A DNA stretch of 64,000 nucleotides from Hirsutella rhossiliensis (taxonomy: Eukaryota; Ascomycota; Sordariomycetes; Hypocreales; Ophiocordycipitaceae), in the NCBI RefSeq assembly GCF_020360975.1, contig NW_025408668.1, positions 7,812,001 to 7,876,000 of the forward strand, read 5' to 3'. This document shows, piece by piece, positions 1 to 12,160 of the stretch (position 1 is its first letter; every line of letters begins with the position of its first letter). The position numbers were made by a program, and so were the translations under genes. Below the pieces are notes generated by a model. It did not search any database, was not told the origin of the DNA, and saw only the letters and a list, made by a program, of their open reading frames with translations.

Positions 1-480
1 CGACGGTTCGGGAGGAGAATCCTTAGGGCATCACCACCATCCAGGCGAATGCACATGGCCGAGGTTGGGGGAGATGGCAGCTGGAACCCGTCCTGGGTTT
101 GCTGGATCCTGTTACCTTACTTCGTACTACCTACTCAAGATACCTTGCATCCGTAATGCGATTCTTTCTTCTAGGTAGCAAACATCCATTTCCAGCCGTG
201 TCGCAACTCAGTGCTGGATGCTGGATAGGCTGTCGCGGACTGGCATGCTAAACTGGGAAGTTGAGCGGGTCGTCAGGTACCGTCAACCGGCGGCAGCTGC
301 AGGCGGGGCCTGCTAGGTACCTAATTATTACGGCATTATTACCTACGCCTCCACTGCAGCTGGCCTTTGTCGCCGGCCAACTCGCACTTTCTCATCGCAT
401 TCGCTCTCCTACTACCCTGTTTCGACAAGGTTCAAGACCTCGCACGCCGCGTCAATCGCCTGTACTCTCACGCCGTCATC
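1..480. other. Intergenic stretch upstream of the CUS2-like gene
   Basis: No convincing coding sequence is visible. It contains several TACCTA/TAGGTA-type motifs (about 126-136, 172-178, 306-312 and 348-354) and becomes pyrimidine-rich just before the start codon at 481, as expected for a fungal promoter and 5' leader. The first ~100 bases could belong to a neighbour outside the window; this cannot be decided. Confidence 0.5.
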
Positions 481-1715
481 ATGGAGCTCGACTTTCCGAC
501 AAACCCGGACGAGTTCAACAACGACGAGCGCATTTCCTTTTCCAAGCTCGACAACACGTTCATCGCCGTGCACGACGATGGCACCGAGTTCGAGTTCGAC
601 GCGGACCTGAAGCAGTGGCTCCCAACCGACCAGGACCTCTTGGAAGAGGTGGATGAGCTTTGGGATGGGGCATCCTCCGCAGAGGCTGATGAAGATTTAC
701 AGAGGAAGCGAAAGCACTGGGACGCAGAGAATGGATCTGCAGTGAGTGGCCCTTTGCCCCGGCTTCCTGCCCTGCCGAGACGAGATGCAGAATCGAGCAG
801 GGCAACCGCTTTGACTTGATACGTTACTGAATGTATTTCTTTCAGGGTCCCGAATCGTCGGCGCCCGTGCGCCTCAAGAAGAAGCCAAAGCCTCCCCCCA
901 AGCCTAAGCAAAACACGGCAGTCTATGTCACCGGGCTACCCCTCGACGCGACCGTCCCCGAGATCCACGAGCTCTTCTCCCGCAAGGGCGGTCTCATCGC
1001 CGAGGAAATCGACAGCCGCGCCCCGAGAATCAAGCTGTACAAGGACGAGGCCGGCAACTTCAAGGGCGACGCGCTGGTCGTCTTCTTCAAGCCCGACAGC
1101 GTTCGGATGGCCATTATGCTACTGGACGAGACGGATTTTCGATTCTTGTCCAGTGGCAAAGGGGAAGGGAAAATGCGTGTCCAGGAGGCTGATTCTAGCT
1201 ACAAGAAAGTGAAATACGACCAGGACGGCGCGGCCGGCAGCCCCGAGCCCGGCCAGCAAAAGGAGGCCCGCCGGCCGAGGAACGACAAGGACCGACAAAA
1301 GGTCATCAAGAAAACGCAGAAGCTGGACGCCCGACTGGCTGACTGGAGTGACGAGGAGGACGACCGGTTTCCCGCCTTGGGGGGGCACGATTCGAAGCGT
1401 TTGAGGACGGTAGTACTTCGCCAGATGTTCAGGATATTTGAGATTGAGGAGGATCCGGCATCTTTGCTCGAGATCAAGGAGGATATCCGGGAGGAGTGTT
1501 CCAAGCTAGGAATCGTTACTAACGTGGTGCTCTACGATCAGGAGCCGGAGGGAATCGTCACAATCAAGTTTCAAAACGCTGAGTCCGCCGCGGCGTGCGT
1601 TGACGCCATGAACGGCAGGCCCTTTGACGGCCGCATTGTCGGAGCGTCTCTTGCAACCGGCAAGGAAAAGTTTAGAAAGAGCGGCTCGACAAACAACGAT
1701 GAAGATTCCGACTAG
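481..1715 (+). CDS. Tat-SF1/CUS2-like U2 snRNP splicing factor
   Basis: Two exons, 481-741 and 846-1715, joined across a 104-nt GTGAGT...TTTCAG intron in phase 0, give 376 residues. An acidic N-terminal segment with a WW-like stretch (residues 1-85) is followed by a basic Lys/Pro linker, a canonical RRM at about 111-200 (begins TAVYVTGLPL), a charged linker, and a second RRM at about 274-365. The second RRM has an acidic first helix and an R-P-F sequence (in NGRPFDGR) where U2AF-homology motifs (UHM) carry RXF. This order matches yeast CUS2 and human HTATSF1, which bind U2 snRNA and SF3B1 and are displaced by PRP5 ATPase during prespliceosome assembly. That role is family knowledge, not seen here. 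It is convergent with the luciferase-domain gene, 202 bp away. The ATG at 481 is preceded by an A at -3. Confidence 0.9.
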
Positions 1716-1917
1716 CGGGCGACGGCAAGCCTCGTGAGGAGGGAGCCGAAAATATGTACAACAGCTGTATTATGGAGCTCATCAATATCCTGATACCCCG
1801 GTTTGGCGCGCGACTATGCTCCATCTCATGGAAGTTCCAACGATGGGATATGCTTGGGTGCTAAAGATTCAGCACACATGTGAGCAATGACGACCCTTGC
1901 TGCCCGGGGTGGGACGA

Positions 1918-2994
1918 CTAGACTCGGTTGGGCAATATGTCAAGCTCGACGGACTCGGCGAGGATATACCATATTGCCGCCTCGATGATCCTGTACGTTA
2001 TTTGCAGCTCCTGCTCATCTGTGCCCAAGGATTTTAGCTCTTGACGTGGAAGCATGGCGAAAAGGACCGTCGAAAGCACGGTAGATGGCACTGTCAATCA
2101 CGCCCACCAAGGAGAGGCGGCTGACGCCGCCCCCAGATGGTCGGGAAAGAGTCGGCACTTACTTCGAGGGGCATAGACCATGACGAAATCCTGCGATACG
2201 GGCATCTGTACGAGCCACCCGGGCCGAGCCAGCGGATGCATCTGTCCCCACCCCTTGCGCAGGACTTCTCTGATGTCGTCTGGGTGCAGGCACATATGCA
2301 TGGAGTGGTCAGAATCGTGGACGTGGCAAATTTCGCCCTGGCAGTTTGTCTGGAGGGGATGCCTGGCAAAGAGAGCCAGGCCATGCTTCTCAAGACAGGA
2401 GCGTTCGGTGCTGAAGTAGAGTGGGCTACGGACGCTGAGCTTTTCCATGGCCCGCCTGAGGGACAGGTAGCAGCTGCGGGAACCGGGCTGGTCGAGCTGT
2501 CTCTGCGGTGCGATGCCGGCGACGAGGGGCCTCGGGCCCGGCCGGTAGGGCAGGGGCTGGCGGCTGAGGATGCCCTCCTTGGGGAAGCAGGTCGGGTCTG
2601 GCGTCGGGGGGGCGAAGGGATCGCGAACGGCCCAGAGACGAAGCCAGGAGATGCGGAGGTAGCCGGCAAAGGTGGAGGGAGTGCCGCCGGGCCCGAGGCT
2701 GATGAAGTTTTGGTAGTCGTTGCGGACGAGGAGGAAGAAGGGGGTGAGGCCGACAAGGATCTCGGTCGCATGTGAGCCGACGAAGTGGATGTGGAAGACG
2801 AGGGCGAGGGCGATCATGAAGATGGAGGGTGCGTCGAGCGTGACGGAGACGGGCCGCTGGTGAAGAAGGCGCAGCGACGCCGCCCTGGCCTTTGCCTCCT
2901 CGGGGGCAGGTGCGGGCTCGCCTCTGATGCCGTAGGAGGGGAAGACGACGTCGGGGGCGGGCTGGACCTGGGCGGGGGCGAGGGTGTTGGACAT
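1918..2994 (-). CDS. Membrane protein with C-terminal luciferase-type domain
   Basis: Two exons on the minus strand (2994-2163 and 2090-1918) flank a 72-nt intron with a GTAAGT donor. Joined, they give 334 residues ending ...LDILPNRV. Two hydrophobic segments at roughly residues 50-90 (around IALALVFHIHFVG and ILVGLTPFFLLV) suggest a membrane hairpin. The C-terminal ~110 residues, with HPLARPGWLVQMPVSQ and the following YAPR, resemble the fungal luciferase domain family (Pfam 'Luciferase', often annotated on hypothetical proteins). There is no evidence that it emits light, and the substrate is unknown. The start at 2994 was chosen because the residues further upstream (to 3081) use a non-ATG codon and look like leader. 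The second exon restores an open, helix-rich tail where the unspliced frame would be unrelated. Confidence 0.75.
2091..2162 (-). other. Spliceosomal intron of the luciferase-domain gene
   Basis: The intron is 72 nt, with GTAAGT donor at 2162 and acceptor ending TTGACAG at 2091-2097. Splicing joins CGA-A to TG, recreating an ATG (Met) codon across the junction. Confidence 0.75.
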
Positions 2995-4549
2995 GGTTGG
3001 CGATGGCTCTCGTCGAGGGGGGGCTTGATGTATAAGTGACGATGCTGAGCAAGTCAGAGTTGGCTGACTGGATACAGCCAAGATTCTTTGTCAAGTTGTC
3101 GGCTGTCTTGGACGAGAAGACGGGGGAGAAGAACAAAGCGGCAATGAGTGAATGATCAGGCCGGGTATAGATACCTCTCTGTATGGGTATCCGGATTTTA
3201 GTTGCTGCTGCCACCCCCTCTCCACCTGAGCGAGCGGATTGCAGTCGGGCCTCGTGTGATGCAGAAGACAAGCAAATCACGACGAACGGGCCGTCCAGGC
3301 CACGACAGCGGCGGCGTTGGCCAGCTAGAGCCAGTCCAGCCAGCCGGTTGACTACCCACAGACGCGGCGGCACTCGCCGTTCCACGTCGCAAGGAGGGGG
3401 AGCTAGCGCCGCGGGCTCGGGGCCGATGGCGGATGTCGGTCACGCCCAGCCATGACGTTGGGCTGAGGTTATCGCCAGGGGGGGGAGGGGGGCTCCCGTA
3501 CCTCTTACCCGAGCAAGAAAGTGCAGCTCTTGCTACGTGGGCTTGTTGTACTCGTACGGAGGCACGTGGTCTGCTGTACCGAGCCTGTACGTACCTACAG
3601 TAAGCTGGATACTGGTAGGGAAGGTACCTAAGCAGAAGACTGGCTTGCCAGTTGGCGGACAAGACACACTTTGACAAGTACCAACCGCATACCTGATGAA
3701 TGTACGGTACGCGGATCTGAGTCGGCGACCTTGCCGTGGCGGCCGGCCAATCGCCTCCTCTCGGGCTGTCGGGCTGTTTCCTCACCTATTGTCTCTCCGC
3801 TAGCACAAGAGGCGCCACATGACGACACATCACGAGATGGTCCTTGAAGTTGTGGGCTGGAGTTGAAGAGGGGATACCTCAGCCACCAGCCAGAGTTTAA
3901 AGGCAGCAGGGCTCGAATCGCCAACTCGCATGTGGTCGGCGGGAGGGCCGGAACTATTAATGGTGGCCTTCCGTTGATTTGCTTGATCCGCGGATAACGT
4001 CCAAGGGGGCAGGATTCCTCTTCAGCTGAGTCTGGCGAGCCTCCTCCTCTCGCACTCCTTAGCTCACATGCAAGCAGCCAGTCGCCCCGGAGACGGTAAA
4101 TCATGGCGATGAGAAGTGGAAGAGACTTTTGGTTCTCGCGCAGCTGGACTTTCCACGCACTCTTGGCAGACGTTCGGATTAAAGATGGACGGCGGTTGAA
4201 CAAATGACATAAGCCGGTCACGGTACGTACTGTATCGCCCGTTGCTCCGCAACCGCATCCTCGTCCGCGGTCAACAAGCAACGACGTCGCCTGCGGTTCG
4301 GCAACGGTCCTCACTCGCTCAATGCATTACGGACATCGAAACTGTCTCGCCTCTAATTACTCCATACAGTTCATTCATCGCATATTCACGCTCTTCGTCT
4401 TACCGCCTGCTAGCGTAGCACATTGTACAAGCACGCCGGCGGCGGGCGCGTGGATGGTCATCCATTCCATCTATTCTCCACACTGAGCAGCCAGCAGCAC
4501 ATTCCTCACCAGTCACATTTCCCAGCCGTCTTCGCGAGGCATAGTCGGC
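2995..4549. other. Divergent intergenic region, 1.55 kb
   Basis: This lies between the divergent starts at 2994 and 4550. Reading frames here (for example minus 4314-3628) have no recognisable domain and Arg/Ser/Pro-rich composition typical of chance frames in GC-rich DNA. TACCTA-type motifs cluster at about 3588-3635 (GTACGTACCTACAG and similar). I see nothing else I can name. Confidence 0.5.
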
Positions 4550-7078
4550 ATGGGACTTCTCACAAACCCCTTGCGGCCCCGCGACCAGCGACTCCCGCTA
4601 TACCGCAAGATCGATTCCCCCACCAAGGAACGATACTCCGACGATGAATACGAGTCCTACTCATCTGAGGACGACTCGGAGCAGTCTTACGCGGCTTCTT
4701 CATCACGCAGCTCAAGAGATGCATCCGATCCTGTCCGCAGCGGCCGCTCGTTTCTCCTGTCGAAGCGCAGGTCGGCGCCGCCTCCGCGCAAGGCCAGCAT
4801 TTACCCGTATCGCCTGCCGACCCGGGTCTCTCGCTATTTCTTCTTTGGCGTCGCCGGCATTCTCCTGCTCATGATACTCAGCCTCGTGCGAGCCAGTCAG
4901 GTGGAGAACTGGAAGGTCGCTCATGGCAAAGTGGACACGCCGCCGCCGCCGCCGCCCCTCTGGGAGAAGTTCCCGTTTCTGGAGAGATACTACGGGGGAA
5001 TCAGGACACTCAAACCCCTCGGCGAGAGCGGACCCGAATACCCCAGCTCGGCTGAGCCTGAAGCCGCTGCGCCGCCCGAACACGGATCTGACGCTGCTCA
5101 ACGGGACGTTGCCAAGAGCAAATCGTGGCAAGACTATCCCGCGAGAAACAGCGAGCCCGACATTCAAGAGTGCTTTCTAGACGCCGCCGGCAAGATCCGT
5201 CCTCCGCCTCTCCGATACTACGAGGGTCGTCCCACGGGCTTTCCACAGAATGTGGTCGGCTCACACGAGGTCCTCAAGCTTCCTAAAGATATATGCTTCG
5301 AGCGCTTCGGCCGCTACGGGCCCTACGGCTTCGGATACTCGATCCGCGCCGGTGGCCTGGGCACGGGAGAGCATGGCGAGAGCGAGGGCTCCGCGGCTGT
5401 GTGGGGGCAGTCACCCCGCGTCGACTTCCGTAACGTCGATTGGGCCGATGTGCAGCGCCGGTGCTTCAGGGCCAATGCTGATCGCTTCAACAAGCCTCCC
5501 CCCATAACTCCGACACCGTATGGCTTTCACATCGGTCATGCTGACTCTGCAAGCACCGAAGCCGGGGACTCGGCCTTGAACAAGACCGACACCACCCGCC
5601 GGACGAATTCTTCTGAGAGTGCCGGGGCGGACGCTATGACCAAGAAGCAGGTGAGGACGGCCGTAGTGGTCAGATGCTGGGACGACTATCTGTTCCGTGA
5701 GGATGACATTGCCAACATCCGGGCCATGATCACCGAGCTGACCCTCGCATCGGGCGGCCGGTACGACGTCCACCTGCTCGTCCAGGTCAAGAATGACGCC
5801 CACCACCCCATCTGGGCCGACCACGAGGCATACGAGAAGAGAATACGCGACTCCATCCCTCAGGAGCTGCAGGGCCTGGTAACGCTCTGGACCGAGACAC
5901 AGATGCTGTCTCTGTACCAAGGCATCTACGACTTGTGGAGCCGCGGGCCGGAGCTGCCCGTCCACGGCGTATACAGGGGGTTGTCAATGGCAATGCAGCA
6001 CTTTGCCTACATGCACCCTGAATACGACTACTTCTGGCAGTGGGAGATGGACATTCGCTACACCGGCCACTACTACGACCTGGTGACCAAGCTCGAGGAG
6101 TGGGCCAAGGCGCAGCCGAGAAAAGGCCTCTGGGAGCGCAACTCGCGCTTCTACTTCCCCGCCGCCCACGGCTCTTGGGAGGACTTTTCGCAGATGTCGC
6201 GGGTGCAGAGCGAGATGGGCGCCGCCGGGTCGGACAATGTCTGGAACAAGGCGCCCGGCGTGGGCGGCAAGGCACCCGAGGCCGCGAGCAAGAAGGGCAG
6301 GACTGTCTGGGGACCCCAGCGTCCTCTGGATACCGACGACTGGTTCGAGCCAGAAAGCGACGACATGCCGCCGACGAGCTACGAAGCTGATCGCTACCAG
6401 TGGGGAGTGGGCGAGGAAGCCGACTACATCTCCCTCAACCCCCTCTTCGACCCAGAGGGCACGACGTGGATGCTCAGAGACGACATCACAGGCTTCAACC
6501 GGTCGCGCGGGCTGCTCCCCCGGCGGGCCGCCATCATCACGACGTCGCGCATGTCGCGCCGGCTGCTCATGACGATGCACCGCATGACGGCCTACAAGAA
6601 GCAGTTTGCCTTTCCCGAGATGTGGCCGGCGACGGTGGCGCTGCACCACGGCCTCAAGGCCGTCTTCGCGCCGCACCCCGTCTACGTCGACCGCAAGTGG
6701 CCCGTCGACTTCATGGCGCAGACGTTCAACGGCGGACGCGACGGCTCCAGCGGTGGCTCGCGCACCAGCATCTTCGGCGAGCGCGAGCACAACATGCACG
6801 GCCTGTCGTGGTTCTACAACTCGGGCTTCGCGCCCAACTTGTACCGCCGCTGGCTGGGTCTCAAGGTCAACAACGACGGCGGCGACGAGTTTGAGACGAC
6901 GCACGACGCGAGCAAGCAAGGGCCCGGCGTCGGCGCTATGCCCGGGGGCGAGGGCCGCATGTGCCTGCCCCCGATGCTGCTGCACCCTGTCAAGGATGTG
7001 GAGCTGCCCATCGAGGCTCCGCCGGTGGGCGACGATGAGGCGGCTGAGACGGCGCCCGCCTCGGATCCCACGGCGTAG
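4550..7078 (+). CDS. DUF3405 family type II membrane protein
   Basis: A single-exon gene of 842 residues. The first ~90 residues are acidic/Ser-rich and presumably cytosolic. A single membrane anchor follows at about 95-115 (FFFGVAGILLLMILSLV) and then a long lumenal or extracellular domain. Motifs typical of DUF3405 are present: an early block with DICFERFGRYGPYGFGY, VVVRCWDDYLFREDD, a YDYFWQWEMDIRYTGHYYD block whose acidic residues recall metal-binding glycosyltransferase sites, and FPEMWPATVALHHGLKAVFAPHPVYVDRKWP near the C terminus. Members are often misannotated as transporters; topology and fold suggest a Golgi/cell-surface glycosyltransferase-like protein, but no activity is established to my knowledge. 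The ATG at 4550 is the first in frame and gives the full cytosolic tail. Confidence 0.88.
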   Translation: MGLLTNPLRPRDQRLPLYRKIDSPTKERYSDDEYESYSSEDDSEQSYAASSSRSSRDASDPVRSGRSFLLSKRRSAPPPRKASIYPYRLPTRVSRYFFFGVAGILLLMILSLVRASQVENWKVAHGKVDTPPPPPPLWEKFPFLERYYGGIRTLKPLGESGPEYPSSAEPEAAAPPEHGSDAAQRDVAKSKSWQDYPARNSEPDIQECFLDAAGKIRPPPLRYYEGRPTGFPQNVVGSHEVLKLPKDICFERFGRYGPYGFGYSIRAGGLGTGEHGESEGSAAVWGQSPRVDFRNVDWADVQRRCFRANADRFNKPPPITPTPYGFHIGHADSASTEAGDSALNKTDTTRRTNSSESAGADAMTKKQVRTAVVVRCWDDYLFREDDIANIRAMITELTLASGGRYDVHLLVQVKNDAHHPIWADHEAYEKRIRDSIPQELQGLVTLWTETQMLSLYQGIYDLWSRGPELPVHGVYRGLSMAMQHFAYMHPEYDYFWQWEMDIRYTGHYYDLVTKLEEWAKAQPRKGLWERNSRFYFPAAHGSWEDFSQMSRVQSEMGAAGSDNVWNKAPGVGGKAPEAASKKGRTVWGPQRPLDTDDWFEPESDDMPPTSYEADRYQWGVGEEADYISLNPLFDPEGTTWMLRDDITGFNRSRGLLPRRAAIITTSRMSRRLLMTMHRMTAYKKQFAFPEMWPATVALHHGLKAVFAPHPVYVDRKWPVDFMAQTFNGGRDGSSGGSRTSIFGEREHNMHGLSWFYNSGFAPNLYRRWLGLKVNNDGGDEFETTHDASKQGPGVGAMPGGEGRMCLPPMLLHPVKDVELPIEAPPVGDDEAAETAPASDPTA

Positions 7079-7643
7079 CTCGGGACTCTCTGCCCCTGAG
7101 CCGAGGGCAAGATGCCGAGAAAGTACAGTGTATTCCATGTCACGCGCGAGAGCGCCGGGCATATCGCGCAGGAAACTTGGGTACGGCGTTTGGGAAAACA
7201 GTGTTTGATTTTTGTTACTTTGGGAGACATGGGAGGGAAACTCCAATTGGAATGACAACTACAGCATGTACGAGCTCAACGCCCTGGGAATGCAGAAACT
7301 GTGGGAACGAGCATTTTAAAGAAGACGGTCCAAGAATATTCCTACATACACTTTCTCTCCTTGATTTCGCAAAATGTCATGCCCCGTGCTGGAAGCTATC
7401 ATTGCCAAGTCGTGCAAAAGATATATCCCCCTAACCTCCGTGGAGTACGCCAGAGCTGTTCGCCACCTGCTTTTGGTGCCTGCCTGCTGTCGTTGGAGCC
7501 TCGTCAAGCACGCCGTTGCGCCGAACTGACTGACCCGACAATACCGGCCGGTCCCAGAAACCAAACCTCGGCAGCACATGCGTGGAAGGTCTCGGCCAGC
7601 TCGTTCCCAACACCCCGACCGCAAAACATGCAGCGCCGGCAGA
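7079..7643. other. Convergent 3' intergenic region
   Basis: 565 bp between the ends of the DUF3405 gene and the p24 gene. It is relatively AT-rich for the window (TTTGATTTTTGTTACTTT around 7203) and presumably holds both polyadenylation regions. No gene seen. Confidence 0.5.
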
Positions 7644-8425
7644 TCAGACCACACGTTTGACCTCAAAGAAGCGCCGCAGCCACCAGATCTGGAAGAGGGA
7701 TTCGCCGACGACGGTGCCAATGACGAAGAGGTTCCACCACTTGACGCGGGCATTTGTGCTCTCGGCCGTGTTGCGGTGGGTGCGCTCGCGGACAATGATG
7801 TACTGCTGCTCGTCCTTGACCTTGGCGAGGAGCTCGGACAGGTGGCGGACTTTGGAGAAGGCAAGCGTTAGCGGATTCATCCATGTGCTCAAGTACGGCA
7901 CTTGGCCAGGGTCCAGCTGGACAGCGGGTGTACCTTCGGTTTCGATGGGATCAGAGGGCATTTCGGACTCGCTGACGTAGACGATGCCGTGGACGTTGAA
8001 CGAGACCTCTTTGCTGGTGGCGCCCCAGTACTGGTTCCCGAAGCAGTACGTGTATTTGCCGTCGTTCTTGGCGGTGAAGGAGTGGTCTCCGCTGGCGACG
8101 GTCTTTTCGTGGACCTCGTAGCCGCCCGGGGGGTTGGTGACCTGTCGACAGCAAGGCGAGCGTCAGTTGAAGCGTGTCGCATGGCCAAGAGTGCAGCTCT
8201 GGCCCGCGGCGAGATGCATACCCAAAAGTCAATGTCGAGATTGCCCGCGCTGCCAAACTCGCGGTCGCCAACCTGGAAGGTGACGGTCATGGTGTCATCG
8301 CGGTGCAGGTTCTCGTGGAAGCATTCGAGCCCGTGGGCCGGCAGCGCGATGTTGTGGGCGGCGGCGAGCTGCGAGGCCGCCAGGGCCGCTGCCAGGAGCG
8401 ACCTCGAGGCCGCGAGCAGATGCAT
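7644..8425 (-). CDS. p24 (emp24/gp25L) family cargo receptor
   Basis: Exons 8425-8222 and 8141-7644, with an 80-nt intron (GTATGC donor, GACAG acceptor, phase 0), encode 233 residues. A signal peptide (about 1-22, Ala/Leu-rich, ending before HNIALP) is followed by a GOLD domain with the conserved Cys pair (ECFHENLHRDD ... YTYCFG) that forms its disulfide. A coiled-coil stalk (LSELLAKVKDEQQYIIVRERTHRNTAEST) and one membrane span (LFVIGTVVGESLFQIWWL) come next. The short cytosolic tail LRRFFEVKRVV carries the FF motif and hydrophobic terminus used for COPII/COPI binding. The tail is most like TMED2/Emp24 and yeast Erp2-4 proteins; the exact subfamily needs a tree. It would cycle between ER and Golgi, recruiting GPI-anchored and other cargo. 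Confidence 0.88.
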
Positions 8426-11025
<2,600 letters not shown>

Positions 11026-12160
11026 AAGAAAAATGTTGAGAGCAGTCTCTGATCAGCCCGCCTTGTCCCTCCTCCCTCGTCGTCTGCGCATCGGTCGTCC
11101 CAATCTCGTGGCTTCGGTTGTAATTTGCAAATCATCGGTCAACCCAATCGAAACTAGCCTTTTCATCACTTCTTGTTCTTCAGTCGGGTCGGCCACGCTA
11201 TTCTTCTGCCGCCCTGGAAATGTCATGAGGCCCCGCTGTTGTACCCGTCCCGCAAGCTCCACGAATCTTTGACGGAATTCTGTGCAGTTCTGTCTTGGAA
11301 GGTCGATTGAGCGGCGACACTGGCGTTTCTTTTGGGAAAAGCAATGTTGGGAAGTTCTGGGTGATGGGAGACTCGGCTCGACTGCGTCTGCTTTGGCTTC
11401 CCTGGTCACGATTCTCGGCGCCTCCTTTCTGGACGAGCATATCGCAACCAAGCGAGACGGAAGGAAGGGAAAGGAACCGACTCGGGGCAGCTCGCAAATG
11501 GCTGGCAAGGACCATGGTGGTGTTTCCATTTCTTTTTCCTGGTTTTTGTTTTCCACGTCTGTTGTTCAAACGCACTCTCTTCATCTTCGTCTCATCATTG
11601 CGCTAGATTGGCGGAGTTGGGCTGTTCATTCGTCGCAAAGGGCTTCCCGGCAGGGGATGATCGTAGCGGAGTGAACGGGATGGAGAAATCGGGGAATCTT
11701 TTCGGCTTTGAGTTCCTACTCCTCATCAGTGCGTTTCTGCTCGCCCCAACTGTGACTGCGGCCTCGTTGTTCCCGGCATATCGGCCGGGACAAGCAGAGG
11801 GCGGACGTCGTGGAGACTTGAGAGGGAACTCGGTAGTCCGGGCAGTCTGCACCATGGAACAAAGGCTTTGGTGTAATTACGTGACGTCCACGTATATGAT
11901 GGAGCAATGCCGATAAGTCTTGAAAGAGCAAGGTCACATACGCCCGTTCAACATGGAAAGCATTGTGCTCCGTAAATCACATTGTCGTGTCATCGTGTCA
12001 AGCTGGGGGTATCTAGTCATCGAGGGGAGTCGTGCAATGCACGCATCTGAACATACATGTTTTGTACAAGTTCGCAGGCAAATCCGTTCGAATAATCCCT
12101 CCAAGCCCGTCACGCCACAAAAAAGAAATCCAATAGAAAAGATACTCTACAGACGGCAGG
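11026..12160. other. Convergent intergenic region between ARF1 and HSP78
   Basis: 1.1 kb between two stop codons. The T-rich stretches (for example 11,325-11,340 and 11,525-11,565) are consistent with the ARF1 3' UTR. Short frames on both strands have no family features. Nothing else seen. Confidence 0.5.

Noticed and set aside
3905..3935. GGCTCGAATCGCC resembling a tRNA B box
   Set aside because: No matching A box or cloverleaf could be built around it.
3628..4314. 228-codon minus-strand frame upstream of DUF3405
   Set aside because: No recognisable domain or splice continuation, and it lies in a divergent promoter region.
5984..7258. 424-codon minus-strand frame opposite the DUF3405 gene
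   Set aside because: Shadow of a strongly conserved plus-strand gene; Arg/Val/Leu-rich composition results from complementing GC-rich codons.
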